A stretch of 64,000 nucleotides of DNA, from assembly GCF_014892575.1 (NCBI RefSeq), contig NZ_JADBGI010000013.1, forward strand, positions 120,462 to 184,461. The letters are read 5' to 3'. Source of the DNA: Nocardiopsis coralli. GTDB lineage: Bacteria > Actinomycetota > Actinomycetes > Streptosporangiales > Streptosporangiaceae. The notes beneath the pieces were generated by a model. That model was not told the DNA's origin. It did not search any database and saw only the letters and a program-made list of their open reading frames with translations. This document shows positions 1 through 9,439 of the stretch, piece after piece. Both the position numbers and the translations under genes were made by a program. The stretch's first letter is position 1; each line of letters begins with the position of its first letter.

Positions 1-267
1 TCCGAGGGTTGGGGCTCCGAAGAGTTCGACAACTGCCTCGAGCCCCTCTGGGAGCGCGAGAGCAACTGGGACCACACCGCCGAGAACTCCAGCTCCGGCG
101 CGTACGGAATCCCCCAGTCCCTGCCCGGCGACAAGATGGCCTCGCACGGCGACGACTGGGCGACCAACCCCGCGACGCAGATCGACTGGGGCATCGACTA
201 CATCAAGGACCGGTACAACACGCCCTGCGCGGCCTGGGAGCACTCCGAGGCCAACGGCTGGTACTGA
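1..267 (+). CDS. Secreted transglycosylase-like protein, 3' end only
   Basis: The reading frame is open from base 1 to a TGA at 265-267 and gives the last 88 residues of a protein that begins outside the window. The sequence has the typical C-terminal pattern of actinobacterial transglycosylase (SLT/resuscitation-factor-like) domains: WERESNW near residue 17, a serine-rich turn, AYGIPQSLPGDKM, a D-WATNP-TQI-WG-DYIK-RY stretch, and a final W-S-NGWY. Proteins of this family are exported and act on peptidoglycan glycan strands. The conserved glutamate in WERESNW is the expected catalytic acid. Signal peptide and any LysM or G5 domains would lie upstream and cannot be seen. A strong hairpin follows the stop. 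Confidence 0.8.
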   Translation, partial: SEGWGSEEFDNCLEPLWERESNWDHTAENSSSGAYGIPQSLPGDKMASHGDDWATNPATQIDWGIDYIKDRYNTPCAAWEHSEANGWY

Positions 268-292
268 TCCCGCCCCCGCACCACGCAGCACC

Positions 293-330
293 GGGAAGGC
301 CCCGCGGTCGTTCGGCCGCGGGGCCTTCCC
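293..330. terminator. Bidirectional hairpin terminator
   Basis: A perfect 15-bp stem (293-307 with 316-330) has an 8-nt loop. It lies 26 bp after the transglycosylase stop and downstream of the convergent kinase gene that ends at 397. There is no long U tract, as is usual in high-GC actinobacteria. Confidence 0.75.
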
Positions 331-396
331 CTGTTCCGGGGCGCCCGCAGGCCGCCCCGTCCCCGAGCCGGCAGCCGCCGGGCCCGGGCAGCGCCC

Positions 397-2082
397 CTAC
401 AGGTGCGGGTTGAAGGTCTCGATGACGTCCTCGTGCAGGTCGTCGTAGAAGTCCTCCTGCTCACGGGGCACGTTGACCGACACGTTGTACATCATCTGCT
501 CGCCCTGGTGCTCGACGGCGACGGCGTAGATCCAGTAGTGCCGCTCCGGGGTGGGCCAGGTGTCGTTGGTGAACTCCGCCTCCATGAAGGCCACGTCCCA
601 GTCCTGGGGGAAGTCGTCGTCGTCCAGCGCCCCCACGTCGAGCGACTGGAACCCGCTCGTGGACGGATCGTCGACGGTCCCGCCGTCGGTCTCGACGAGG
701 TAGGCGTGGCTGCTTCCGGCGTCGAGCGGTTCCGACCAGCCGGCGACCCACAGCTGCTGGTCGTACCCGGGCGGGTAGAACATCGCGGTGTCCTGGCCGA
801 TATCGCTGTCGTCGACCTCCCACCCCTGCGGGTGGTCGATCGAGAACGGCTCGGCCCGGAACGCCTCCAGCTCGTCGTAGCCGGGCGGGTCCCCGTCCTC
901 GTCCAGCTCCGGCTGGCCACCCGCCGCGTCCGGGTCGTCCGGTCCGCCCGGACCGTCGGGGCCCTGCTCGCTGTCGGGACGGTCCTCCCCCGGCGGCACC
1001 CCGAGCTGTTCGCCGTCACCGTCGCCCCCGGACTGCCCCACGGCGTAGAGCACGGCGCCCGCCACCAGCACCAGCGCGACCCCGGCGGCGCCGAAGGCGA
1101 GCATGGTCCCGGTACGCAGGCCGCGGCGCTCACGCCCGGGCTGGGCCGGGTGCGCGTGGTACGCGGGCTGCGCGTACGGGTCGTGGGGCGGCGGAACGGC
1201 CGCCGCGTGGGCGTGGTGGGGCTCCTGGGCACCGCTGGGCACCTGGTGCATGTGGGCGCCCGCGCCGCGCGTGGACAGCAGGTGCAGGGCCTGGTCGACG
1301 GTCATCCGCCGGTCGGGGTCGCGTTCCAGCAGCCCGGAGATGACCGGCTCCAACCACCCCGCGCGCTCCATCGGCGGCACCTGCCCGGAGACGACGGCGG
1401 CGATCGCGGCGGTGATGGTGTCGCGGTTGAACGGCGAGCGCCCCTCCACCGCGGCGTACAGGGTCACACCGATGGACCACAGGTCGTTGCGGTGCTCGGC
1501 CTCGCCGCCCTCGAGCCGTTCGGGGGCCATGTACTCGGGCGATCCGACGAGCGCGCCGGTGCGGGTGATGCTGGGCCCGCCCTCGATGGTGGCGATCCCG
1601 AAGTCGGTGAGCACCACACGCCCGTCGGTGGACATCATGATGTTGCCGGGCTTGACGTCGCGGTGCAGCACACCGACCTCGTTGGCGTGGTGCACGGCCC
1701 GCAGCAGGGAGTCGCCGATCTGCGCGACCCGCTCGGGGTCCAGGGCGCCCTCGCGCTCGAGCATCTCCGACAGCGACCCGCCCTCGACGAGCTCCATCAC
1801 GACCCAGGGGCTGTCCTCCCACTCGAAGACGTCGTGGATCGTGATGACCGTGGGGTGGGAGACACGGGCGGCCGACCGGGCCTCGCGGCGCACGCGCGCG
1901 TGGGCGTCCTCGCGTTCGGCCGGGGTGAAGTGCCCGGGCAGCAGGACCTGCTTGATCGCCACGTCCCGGTGGAGCTGCGGGTCATGGGCCTGCCAGACGA
2001 TGCCCATACCGCCCCGGCCCAGTTCGCGGCGGAGAACGTAACGGTTCGCGACGAGGCGCTCACCACCGCCGTTGCTCGACAT
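397..2082 (-). CDS. Membrane-anchored Ser/Thr protein kinase (PknB-like)
   Basis: This 561-aa protein phosphorylates Ser/Thr residues of unknown partners at the inner face of the membrane. The kinase domain spans about residues 15-270: glycine loop GRGGMG (22-27), catalytic Lys44, HRDVKPGN near 138-145, DFG near 160 and an APE motif (MAPERLEG). A Pro/His-rich linker follows, then one membrane segment near 326-348, an acidic Asp/Gly/Pro-rich linker, and an extracytoplasmic domain of about 150 residues with no recognised fold. The ATG at 2082 has GAGAGG about 6 nt upstream. No phosphatase or FHA partner is next to it. Its substrate and signal cannot be inferred from the sequence. Confidence 0.92.
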   Translation of the reverse strand: MSSNGGGERLVANRYVLRRELGRGGMGIVWQAHDPQLHRDVAIKQVLLPGHFTPAEREDAHARVRREARSAARVSHPTVITIHDVFEWEDSPWVVMELVEGGSLSEMLEREGALDPERVAQIGDSLLRAVHHANEVGVLHRDVKPGNIMMSTDGRVVLTDFGIATIEGGPSITRTGALVGSPEYMAPERLEGGEAEHRNDLWSIGVTLYAAVEGRSPFNRDTITAAIAAVVSGQVPPMERAGWLEPVISGLLERDPDRRMTVDQALHLLSTRGAGAHMHQVPSGAQEPHHAHAAAVPPPHDPYAQPAYHAHPAQPGRERRGLRTGTMLAFGAAGVALVLVAGAVLYAVGQSGGDGDGEQLGVPPGEDRPDSEQGPDGPGGPDDPDAAGGQPELDEDGDPPGYDELEAFRAEPFSIDHPQGWEVDDSDIGQDTAMFYPPGYDQQLWVAGWSEPLDAGSSHAYLVETDGGTVDDPSTSGFQSLDVGALDDDDFPQDWDVAFMEAEFTNDTWPTPERHYWIYAVAVEHQGEQMMYNVSVNVPREQEDFYDDLHEDVIETFNPHL

Positions 2083-2236
2083 GTATCGCCCTCTCGAAGC
2101 GGCTGACGGGGACCTTCCGACACCCGTGTCGGACGTGCCCCGGTACGGACTGGTTCCCCCGAGAGACTAGCCCCCGCACCGGCGGCCCTCACCCGCGCCC
2201 GCAGCCGTGACCCGCGCCCCCTCCCCCGCACACACG

Positions 2237-2270
2237 ACGGGGCACGCCGCGGGTGCGCGGCGTGCCCCGT
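2237..2270. terminator. Hairpin terminator of fumC
   Basis: A perfect 14-bp stem (2237-2250 with 2257-2270) with a 6-nt loop starts 14 bp after the fumC stop on the minus strand. Confidence 0.8.
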
Positions 2271-2284
2271 GAGTGCGACCGGAA

Positions 2285-3673
2285 CTACTGGGAGTTGGTC
2301 ATGTCCAGCACGTCGAGGGCGTCGTCGAGCTGCGCCTCGGTGAGCTTGCCGTCCTGGATGTAACCGCGCTCGAGGACCACCTCGCGGATGGTCTTCTTCT
2401 CCTTCAGCGACTGCTTGGCGACCTTGGCGGCCTCCTCGTAGCCGATGTAGCGGTTCAGCGGCGTCACGATGGAGGGCGAGGACTCCGCGTAGGTGCGGCA
2501 CTGCTCCTCGTTGGCCTCGATGCCGGCGACGCAGCGGTCGGCGAAGACCCGCGACACGTTGGAGAGCAGGCGGACCGACTCGAGCACGTTGCGCGCGATC
2601 ATCGGCAGCTGCACGTTCAGCTCGAAGTTGCCGCTGGCCCCGCCGAACGCGACGGCGGCGTCGTTACCCACGACCTGCGAGGACACCTGGAGCATGGCCT
2701 CGCACAGAACCGGGTTGACCTTGCCGGGCATGATCGAGGAACCGGGCTGCAGGTCGGGCAGGAAGACCTCGCTCAGGCCGGTCGTGGGGCCCGAACCCAT
2801 CCAACGGATGTCGTTGGCGATCTTGCAGTACCCGGTGGCGATGGTCCGCAGCTGGCCGGACAGCTCCACGAGCGCGTCGCGGGCGCCCTGCGCCTCGAAG
2901 TGGTCGCGGGCCTCGGACAGCGGGAGGCCGGTGTTGGCGACGATCTCGGCGATGACCCGGCCGGCGAACCCGTCGGGGGTGTTGATGCCGGTGCCGACCG
3001 CCGTACCGCCCAGGGGCAGCTCGGCCACGCGCGGCAGGACGGCCTCGAGGCGCTCGACGCCGTAGCGCACCTGCGCGGCGAACCCGGCGAACTCCTGGCC
3101 GAGGGTGACCGGGGTGGCGTCCATGAGGTGGGTGCGACCGCTCTTGACCACGGAGGCGAACTCGATCGCCTTGCGGTTGAGGGCGCCCTCCAGGTGCCGC
3201 AGCGCCGGGATCAGGTCGTTGGCCACAGCGGCCGTGGCGGCGATGTGGATGGAGGAGGGGAAGACGTCGTTGGACGACTGCGAGGCGTTGACGTGGTCGT
3301 TGGGGTGCACGTCCAGGCCGCTGCGCTCCTTGGCGACCGACGCGACGACCTCGTTGGTGTTCATGTTGCTGGAGGTGCCCGAGCCGGTCTGGAAGACGTC
3401 GACGGGGAACTCGCCGTTCCACTTGCCGCCGGCGACCTCGAGGGCGGCCTCGCGGATCGCCTTGCCGTGGCCGTCGGGGATCACGCCCAGCTCGGCGTTG
3501 ACCTTGGCCGCGGCGGCCTTGATCTCACCGAGGGCGGCGATGTGCGCGTGCTCCAGACCCTGCCCCGAGATCGGGAAGTTCTCGACGGCACGCTGCGTCT
3601 GGGCCCGGAACTTGGCCTCGGCAGGAACCTGGACCTCACCCATCGAGTCGTGCTCGATGCGGAACTCACTCAT
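2285..3673 (-). CDS. fumC: Fumarate hydratase class II
   Basis: Fumarase interconverts fumarate and L-malate in the TCA cycle in the cytoplasm. The 462-aa product has class II length and no iron-sulfur cluster motif. It carries the fumarase/aspartase signature [11 protein letters not shown] near residues 308-318, [11 protein letters not shown] in the middle, and the substrate-loop pattern GTGINTP. The ATG at 3673 ([15 protein letters not shown]) is preceded by AGGAGA about 10 nt upstream. The frame stays open 72 bp further upstream, but that extension does not resemble fumarase. The gene has its own terminator and no operon partner. Confidence in the function is high. Confidence 0.97.
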   Translation of the reverse strand: MSEFRIEHDSMGEVQVPAEAKFRAQTQRAVENFPISGQGLEHAHIAALGEIKAAAAKVNAELGVIPDGHGKAIREAALEVAGGKWNGEFPVDVFQTGSGTSSNMNTNEVVASVAKERSGLDVHPNDHVNASQSSNDVFPSSIHIAATAAVANDLIPALRHLEGALNRKAIEFASVVKSGRTHLMDATPVTLGQEFAGFAAQVRYGVERLEAVLPRVAELPLGGTAVGTGINTPDGFAGRVIAEIVANTGLPLSEARDHFEAQGARDALVELSGQLRTIATGYCKIANDIRWMGSGPTTGLSEVFLPDLQPGSSIMPGKVNPVLCEAMLQVSSQVVGNDAAVAFGGASGNFELNVQLPMIARNVLESVRLLSNVSRVFADRCVAGIEANEEQCRTYAESSPSIVTPLNRYIGYEEAAKVAKQSLKEKKTIREVVLERGYIQDGKLTEAQLDDALDVLDMTNSQ

Positions 3674-3853
3674 TGCTACCCATCTCTCCTGGGAAAACCT
3701 GTGAAACAAAGCCTGCCAGACACACGCGGCGCTCTGGGAACTCACCCACGGTTCACGGTGTTACGCACGCCATGCCCGCGTTCGTGCAGGTCACACCAGT
3801 CGCACAGGATCGGGCCCCGGGGTGGGCACACGGATGCGGGCCGACGGCCGGGC

Positions 3854-4462
3854 TCAGGCGCGGCCTCGGGGTGCGATACGGCGCCTGCGCACGAGGCCGC
3901 CCAGCCGACGGCGGCGCCTCGGGGCCCGCACCCGCACCACTCCGAACAGGGTGAACCCGGTGATCTCCAGCACCGGCGGGCGCGGGTGGTCGGCCGCGCG
4001 TGCGGTGGTGCTGTTGCGGCCGAGGAAGGAACGCCCGGTGATGCGCACCTCCACGCCCTCGGGCACGTCGATCTCCACCCGCCCGAGCACCGCGGTGACG
4101 TTGAGGCGCTGGTGGTTGCGCAGGAACAACGCCTCGCGCATGTCGATGTCGACCCGTCCGGCCACCGCGACGACGTTCTCGTCGGGGTAACAGACCCAGC
4201 GCCCGCGCCGGCTGAGGCCGGTCAGCAGCCCCATGACGGGTTGGGGGTCCAGGCGGATCGGTTGGCGTTCGGCGGGCAGCAGGTCGGCGGTCAGGGCCGG
4301 GAGTTCGCCGAGGGTCCGGGCGGCGTGGACCCGGTCGCTGCGCTCGTCGAACTCGTCCATGTCGATGCGGCCGTCGGCGACGGCGTCGCGCAGGGCGTTC
4401 AGGACACGCGCGCGGTCGCTGTCGGAGGCACGGAGCCGCTCGGGCGGGACTTCCTCACTCAC
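3854..4462 (-). CDS. DUF1707 protein with LiaF-like C-terminal domain
   Basis: This is a 202-aa protein of unknown precise function. Residues 8-60 form a DUF1707 (SHOCT-like) module with the pattern LRASDSDRARVLNALRDAVADGR. Residues about 85-180 resemble the C-terminal beta-rich domain of cell-wall-active-antibiotic response proteins (LiaF/VraT type), ending in a basic Arg-rich tail. No membrane helix is evident. The GTG at 4462 fits the family start (SEEVPPERLRASDSDR). No good ribosome-binding site precedes it, and a TAAGCT hexamer lies 8 nt upstream, so the mRNA may be leaderless or nearly so. A role in cell-envelope stress is only suggested by the C-terminal domain. Confidence 0.8.
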   Translation of the reverse strand: MSEEVPPERLRASDSDRARVLNALRDAVADGRIDMDEFDERSDRVHAARTLGELPALTADLLPAERQPIRLDPQPVMGLLTGLSRRGRWVCYPDENVVAVAGRVDIDMREALFLRNHQRLNVTAVLGRVEIDVPEGVEVRITGRSFLGRNSTTARAADHPRPPVLEITGFTLFGVVRVRAPRRRRRLGGLVRRRRIAPRGRA

Positions 4463-4580
4463 AGCGCACCAGCTTAGGTCGTGGCGCTCCGGCCCGCCCT
4501 GATCCACCCCCGTCTCCGCGAGCCCGGCGCACCGCAGCACACCCGCCGTCCGACCCGCCACGCCCCCCGGGCACAGGGGC

Positions 4581-4610
4581 GGCCCGCCCCGAGGGTGCGC
4601 GGGGCGGGCC
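4581..4610. terminator. Hairpin terminator after phoH
   Basis: A perfect 10-bp GC stem (4581-4590 with 4601-4610) has a 10-nt loop. It begins 14 bp past the phoH stop on the minus strand. Confidence 0.65.
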
Positions 4611-4623
4611 GGGCGGACGCCGC

Positions 4624-6006
4624 TCAGGTCTCCAGCATCTCGGTGACCAGGGCGGCCACCGGGGAGCGCTCCGAGCGGTTCAGGGTCACGTGCGAGAACA
4701 GCGGGTGGCCCTTGAGCTTCTCGATGACGGCCACGACCCCGTCGTGGCGGCCCACGCGCAGGTTGTCGCGCTGGGCGATGTCGTGGGTCAGCACGACCCG
4801 CGAGTTCTCACCCAGGCGCGAGAGCACCGTCAGCAGCACGTTGCGTTCCAGCGACTGGGCCTCGTCGACGATGACGAACGCGTCGTGCAGGGACCGGCCA
4901 CGGATGTGGGTGAGCGGCAGGACCTCGAGCATCCCGCGGTCGACGATCTCCTCGATGACGTCCTCGCCGGCCACCGCGGACAACGTGTCGTGCACCGCCT
5001 GGCCCCAGGGGGTCATCTTGTCGTTCTCGGTCCCGGGCAGGTAGCCGAGCTCCTGGCCGCCGACGGCGTACAGGGGGCGGAAGACCACGACCTTGCGGTG
5101 GCGGCCGCGTTCCATGACCGCTTCCAGGCCGGCGCACAGGGCGAGGGCGGACTTACCGGTACCGGCGCGGCCGCCGAGGGAGACGATGCCGACGTCGTCG
5201 TCGGTGAGCAGGTCGAGGGCGATGCGCTGCTCGGCGCTGCGTCCGTGCAGGCCGAAGACGTCCCGGTCACCGCGCACCAGCTTCACCGACTTGTCCGGCT
5301 GGACCCTGCCCAGGGCCTTGCCGCGTTCGGAGACCAGCACCAGCCCGGTGTGGCAGGGCAGGTCGCGGGCCTCCTCGATGTCGCTGGAGCCCGACTCGAA
5401 GAGCTCGCCGATGCTGTGGGCGGGCACGTCGAGCTCGGCCATACCGGTCCAGCCGTGCTCGACGGCGAGTTCGGCGCGGTACTCGTCGGCGGTCATCCCG
5501 ATGGAGGACGCCTTGATGCGCATCGGCAGGTCCTTGCTGACGAGCACGACCTCCCCCGCCTCGGTGTCCTCCTCCTCGGCCTCCGCTTCCAGGTCGACCT
5601 GGAGGTTGCGGGCCACGGTGAGGATGCGGGTGTCGTTGTCACCCAGCCGGAAACCGGCCGGGAGCACCCCCGGATCACTGTGGTTGAGCTCCACACGGAG
5701 GGTGCCACCGTCCTCGTTCACCAGGACGGGGACGTCCAGGCGGCCGTTGGCGACCCGCAGGTCGTCCAGGCGGCGGAGCGCGTCGCGGGCGAAGAACCCC
5801 AGTTCGGGGTGGTGCCGCTTGTGCTCCAACTCGGTGATGACCACGACGGGGATGACGACCTCGTGCTCTGCGAACCTGGTCATCGCCGACGGGTCGGCGA
5901 GCAGGACGCTGGTGTCGAGCACGTAGACGCGTGCCCCCTCCACGCCTACCGGGTGGAGGTCGGCGACGGACCGGGTGTCACGGCGATCGGTCGAGGTACT
6001 AGCCAC
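4624..6006 (-). CDS. phoH: PIN domain-PhoH ATPase fusion protein
   Basis: This 460-aa cytoplasmic protein joins an N-terminal PIN nuclease-type domain (about residues 27-150, starting [12 protein letters not shown] with the expected acidic Asp) to a C-terminal PhoH P-loop ATPase (Walker [10 protein letters not shown] near 275, Walker B-like [10 protein letters not shown]). Proteins of this PhoH2 type act as ATP-dependent RNA helicase/ribonucleases in mycobacteria; that activity is assigned by family. The GTG at 6006 has AAGGGGAG five bases upstream and is preferred over an in-frame upstream ATG at 6036 with no such site. No antitoxin-sized gene is attached, unlike mycobacterial phoAT-phoH2. 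Confidence 0.92.
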   Translation of the reverse strand: MASTSTDRRDTRSVADLHPVGVEGARVYVLDTSVLLADPSAMTRFAEHEVVIPVVVITELEHKRHHPELGFFARDALRRLDDLRVANGRLDVPVLVNEDGGTLRVELNHSDPGVLPAGFRLGDNDTRILTVARNLQVDLEAEAEEEDTEAGEVVLVSKDLPMRIKASSIGMTADEYRAELAVEHGWTGMAELDVPAHSIGELFESGSSDIEEARDLPCHTGLVLVSERGKALGRVQPDKSVKLVRGDRDVFGLHGRSAEQRIALDLLTDDDVGIVSLGGRAGTGKSALALCAGLEAVMERGRHRKVVVFRPLYAVGGQELGYLPGTENDKMTPWGQAVHDTLSAVAGEDVIEEIVDRGMLEVLPLTHIRGRSLHDAFVIVDEAQSLERNVLLTVLSRLGENSRVVLTHDIAQRDNLRVGRHDGVVAVIEKLKGHPLFSHVTLNRSERSPVAALVTEMLET

Positions 6007-6147
6007 TCGTTCTCCCCTTGGGTGCCGCTGGGGCACCCCGCTGTCACGGGATCATGGAGGACCGGGACCGGGCCCACGAGGGCCGGGTCCGGCCCTCCTC
6101 GTCGAATATCCGCGTGAACGCAGGGATTCAATGAGTTGGGGCCTCCC

Positions 6148-6176
6148 GAGCGGGTGGCCGCTCGCCACCCGCGCTC
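6148..6176. terminator. Putative terminator downstream of the prenyl transferase gene
   Basis: An 8-bp perfect stem CGGGTGGC/GCCACCCG with a short loop is extended by GAG/CTC across a bulge. It is about 100 nt past the stop at 6277. A separate 7-bp palindrome CACGGTG-AA-CACCGTG lies closer (6226-6241). Confidence 0.45.
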
Positions 6177-6276
6177 ACCGACGCTACGCGCCGTCCGACC
6201 CGTTTTCCAGAGTTCGAGCCCCCGGCACGGTGAACACCGTGTGAAGAAGGCGGGGGCGGGGACGACCGGAGCGGGG

Positions 6277-7038
6277 TCAGTGGCCGAAGCGCCGGTTGCG
6301 CGCGCCGTACGAGCGCAGTGCACGCAGGAAGTCCACCCTGCGGAAAGCGGGCCAGTAGGCCTCGCAGAAGTAGAACTCCGAATGCACGCTCTGCCACAGC
6401 ATGAAGCCGGACAGACGTTGCTCCCCCGACGTGCGGATGAGCAGGTCGGGGTCGGGCTGGCCGCGCGTGTAGAGATGCCGGGCAATGTCCTCGATGTCCA
6501 GGCGCTCAGCGAGCTCCTGGATCGAGGTTCCTCGGTCGGCCTCGTCGTGGAGGAGCGACCGCACCGCGTCGGCGATCTCACGTCTACCCCCATACCCGAC
6601 AGCGACGTTGACAACCAGACCCGGATTGCCGGATGTGGCCTCTTCCGCCTCTTTCAGGGCACGGACCGTGGAGTCGGGCAGGATGTCGAGGGCGCCCACA
6701 CGCTTGGTGTTCCAACCCTCGTCACGCAGCCGGACGATGGCCTGGTCGATGATGCGCACCAGGAGGCCGAGCTCGTCCTCGTCACGGGAGAGGTTGTCGG
6801 TGGAGAGCATCCACAATGTGACGACCTGCACACCGATCTCGTCGCACCAGCGGAGCACCTCGAAGATCTTGTCCGCGCCGGCACGGTGTCCGAGCTCGGC
6901 ACCCCCCAGTCCGCTGCTCTTGGCCCAGCGTCGGTTCCCGTCCATCACGACACCGACGTGCCTGGGAATCTCCTGGCTGGTCAAGCGGCGTTCCAACCGC
7001 TTCTCGTACAGCCAGTACAGGGGGTCACGGAGCCCCAT
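6277..7038 (-). CDS. uppS: Isoprenyl transferase (cis-prenyl diphosphate synthase)
   Basis: This 253-aa enzyme of the UppS family condenses isopentenyl diphosphate onto an allylic diphosphate in cis geometry, making polyprenyl or short Z-farnesyl carriers for cell-wall synthesis. Visible motifs are VVMDGNRRWAK with catalytic Asp33, the W-STDNL-R region, and the signature RTSGEQRLSGFMLWQ followed by SEFYF near the C terminus. The N terminus (GLRDPLYWLYEKRL) is like the actinobacterial short-chain type (Rv1086-like), so the product chain length is uncertain. The ATG at 7038 is well placed. The sigma factor gene lies upstream on the same strand with a 92-bp gap. Confidence 0.92.
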   Translation of the reverse strand: MGLRDPLYWLYEKRLERRLTSQEIPRHVGVVMDGNRRWAKSSGLGGAELGHRAGADKIFEVLRWCDEIGVQVVTLWMLSTDNLSRDEDELGLLVRIIDQAIVRLRDEGWNTKRVGALDILPDSTVRALKEAEEATSGNPGLVVNVAVGYGGRREIADAVRSLLHDEADRGTSIQELAERLDIEDIARHLYTRGQPDPDLLIRTSGEQRLSGFMLWQSVHSEFYFCEAYWPAFRRVDFLRALRSYGARNRRFGH

Positions 7039-7130
7039 TGGCGAAACCTCTCAGAGCTGGATCAAAGACAGCACGACCGAATCGTGGACGTGCCGTTGGG
7101 GATACCACCAGAGTAGTTCGCCCTGAGAGG

Positions 7131-7745
7131 TCACGAGACAGTCAAGGACTTTCGCACGTGCTTGCGGCCCTGGTGAATTCGGGATTTGACCGTACCCAGG
7201 GCCAGGTCGAGCTCGGAGGCGATCTCGTTGTAGTCCATCTGACACAGGTCCCGAAGGACGAGCGGGGCCACCAGGTTGGGGCGGTCCTTCTCCAACTGGT
7301 CGAGGGCCTCCAGCAGGTCGATACGGGACCCGGCGATGACGCTCGTGGTGCGGGGGTCGCTCTGGTTGGGCATGCGCTCGGCCTCGGTGGGGTACTCGGC
7401 CGCGCGGCGCTTCATGGAGCGATAGGTCTGCCGGGCGGAGTTGGACACCACGGTGTAGAGCCACGTGGTGAACAAGGAGTCGCCCTTGAAACTGCCGATC
7501 TTGCGCGCCACCCGCAGGAGGGCGTCCTGGCACGCCTCCTCCGCGTCCTGGCGGTAGGGCAAGAAGCGCGAGCAGCGCCGGAGGACCTCCGGCTGGATCC
7601 GCCGGAGGAGGTCGTCCATCGCGGCCGCGTCACCGTCCTTGGCGCGGCGTGCGAGGTCCTCGAGCTCCTCGTCGACGTTGCTCGCGACCCGACGCTGTTT
7701 GGGCGCGGGGTTTCCCTCGTGGTCTGAGTGGTCACTACTGCGCAT
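7131..7745 (-). CDS. RNA polymerase sigma-70 family factor (ECF-like)
   Basis: A 204-aa sigma factor that directs RNA polymerase to a specific promoter set. Region 2 (about residues 40-110) has EEACQDALLRVARKIGSFKGDSLFTTWLY, the typical RNAP-binding and -10 recognition helices. Region 4 (about 145-200) has the YNEIASELDLALGTVKSRIHQGR helix-turn-helix for -35 recognition. There is no region 1.1 or 3, so it belongs to group 3/4. No anti-sigma gene with a ZAS motif is next to it. The upstream gap holds two copies of the palindrome GGACGTCC that may control it. An AGGGAGAAGAG stretch precedes the ATG. Confidence 0.92.
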   Translation of the reverse strand: MRSSDHSDHEGNPAPKQRRVASNVDEELEDLARRAKDGDAAAMDDLLRRIQPEVLRRCSRFLPYRQDAEEACQDALLRVARKIGSFKGDSLFTTWLYTVVSNSARQTYRSMKRRAAEYPTEAERMPNQSDPRTTSVIAGSRIDLLEALDQLEKDRPNLVAPLVLRDLCQMDYNEIASELDLALGTVKSRIHQGRKHVRKSLTVS

Positions 7746-8065
7746 GACTGCTCTTCTCCCTGCTTCACGGGACGTCCGCCGGGTCGGCCGAATACCGCGC
7801 GCACCGGGGGCAGGCGGGGGCTACTCGTCCGGACGTCCACGGACCCCGGGGCGATCGTCTTTTCCGCACACGAGTTCGCTTTTCGCCCTCGTGCCATTCA
7901 CGGGGGCGTACGGACTACCATCCGAGGTCTCCCACCAGTTTCCATGCCCGATGGGATGCGCGCTACCCGGAGTGGGGATCATATCCACAAGAGCCAACTC
8001 GAAGGCGTAGATGGTGTATTAGTGGGCAACGACCCCGTATTCACCCCTGACAGACCGAGGCGCAC
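7746..8065. other. 320-bp divergent intergenic region
   Basis: This gap separates the sigma factor (minus) from the second kinase (plus). I see no coding signal. It contains the octamer palindrome GGACGTCC twice (7770-7777 and 7831-7838). The second copy overlaps the palindrome CGTCCGGACG (7826-7835). Nearer the kinase, a TATTAG hexamer lies in GTGTATTAGTGG (about 8010-8021). Confidence 0.5.
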
Positions 8066-9439
8066 ATGAGCCAACCGGAGGCTTTCGGACGGTATCGCGT
8101 GATCCGGCGCCTGGGATCCGGCTCCTTCGCCACTGTCTGGCTCGCCCACGACGACCTGCTCAATTATCCGGTCGCGATCAAGGTGCTCGCCGAGAACTGG
8201 GCGCACCAGATGGACATCCAGCACCGGTTCCTGGAGGAGGCGCGCATCCTGCGCCAGACCGACTCCACGTGGCTGGTGGCGGTCCACGACGTCGACGTGC
8301 TGCCCGACGGCCGCCCGTACATGGTGATGACCTACGCCGACCAGGGCAGCGTCGCAGACCTCGTCAAGCGCGACCAACTGCCGTTGGACGAGGCGCTGCG
8401 CCTGCTCACGGAGATCGGCCAGGGCATCACCGTGCTGCACAACCACGGCACGATCCACCGCGACATCAAGCCGTCGAACGTGCTGCTGCAGTCCTCCCCC
8501 GTGGGCCAGCGCGTGCTCGTGGCCGACCTGGGGTTCGCCAAGTCCATCGACGAGGCCTCGGGCTTCACCGCGGCGGCGGGCACCCCCGGGTACATGTCGC
8601 CGGAGCAGAGCATCCCCGGCGGCGACCTGGACGTGCGCTCCGACGTCTACTCGCTGGGCGCGGTCGCCTACGAGCTCATCACCGGCAAACAGGCCCCGCG
8701 CGCGCCCGTGCGCACCCCACCTGGCCGGATCCGGCCAGGGCTGCCTCCGGCGCTCGACGAGCTCATCATGTCGGCACTTTCGGCTGACCGAGACAGCCGT
8801 CCCGGCGATGCCAAAACCTTCACGGACCGTGTCAGGGCGATCCGTATGGAGCCGGACCCACTGCCCGGCGAGCAGCCGTGGTGGCGGCGGCACCGGCTGC
8901 AGTGGCGCCGGCTGGCGGTGCTCGGAGCGACCCTGGCCGTGATGGTTCTCACGCTGACCTCGGCCTTCGGGACCCCCTCGATGTCGCTGACCCCGGTCTA
9001 CAGCGCCGCCCACGAACTACGCGTGGACGTGCCCTCGGAGTGGGCCTCCGAACTGCACTTGGACATGGCGGCGCGTCCCGCCGCGGCCGAGGCCGGCGCA
9101 GGCCCGGGGCTGCTGGCCGCCACCGACGCCGGCAACTGGCACACCACCCACGAGACCTCCTACGGCGTCTACACCACGCTCCTTCCGGGCGCGCGCGAGC
9201 TGGAGAAGGTCGCCGAGTCCGACCGCTGCGGCCATCCCCCGGTCGAGCGCCGGGTGGACTCCCAGCGGTGGGAGGGCAAGGTCTGGGAGTGGTCGGACTG
9301 TGACGACAACGGCGCCCTGACCGCCGCGGCCGTGCACGAGCCGGGCGAACCCAAGACGGTCTACCTGGAGATCCGCCAGCCGGAGTACCGCCCCGAGCTG
9401 GCCGACGCCATCATCGACGGGGTCCGGGTCACGGCCTAG
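8066..9439 (+). CDS. Membrane Ser/Thr protein kinase with DLG motif
   Basis: A 457-aa kinase. The domain has GSGSFATVW (glycine loop), VAIKV with the catalytic Lys near 39, HRDIKPSN near 131-138 and a GTPGYMSPEQ activation segment. The metal-binding motif is DLG (ADLGFAKS, near 153) instead of DFG; this substitution occurs in some active kinases. One membrane helix lies near residues 286-305. A 150-residue outer domain with two or three cysteines follows and has no recognised fold. The ATG at 8066 has GAGG about 7 nt upstream. The gene ends 11 bp inside the convergent CGNR gene, so the two transcripts overlap. Confidence 0.92.
   Translation: MSQPEAFGRYRVIRRLGSGSFATVWLAHDDLLNYPVAIKVLAENWAHQMDIQHRFLEEARILRQTDSTWLVAVHDVDVLPDGRPYMVMTYADQGSVADLVKRDQLPLDEALRLLTEIGQGITVLHNHGTIHRDIKPSNVLLQSSPVGQRVLVADLGFAKSIDEASGFTAAAGTPGYMSPEQSIPGGDLDVRSDVYSLGAVAYELITGKQAPRAPVRTPPGRIRPGLPPALDELIMSALSADRDSRPGDAKTFTDRVRAIRMEPDPLPGEQPWWRRHRLQWRRLAVLGATLAVMVLTLTSAFGTPSMSLTPVYSAAHELRVDVPSEWASELHLDMAARPAAAEAGAGPGLLAATDAGNWHTTHETSYGVYTTLLPGARELEKVAESDRCGHPPVERRVDSQRWEGKVWEWSDCDDNGALTAAAVHEPGEPKTVYLEIRQPEYRPELADAIIDGVRVTA

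Noticed and set aside
4624..6006. A toxin-antitoxin module involving the PIN domain
   Set aside because: The PIN domain is fused to PhoH and no antitoxin-sized gene precedes it.
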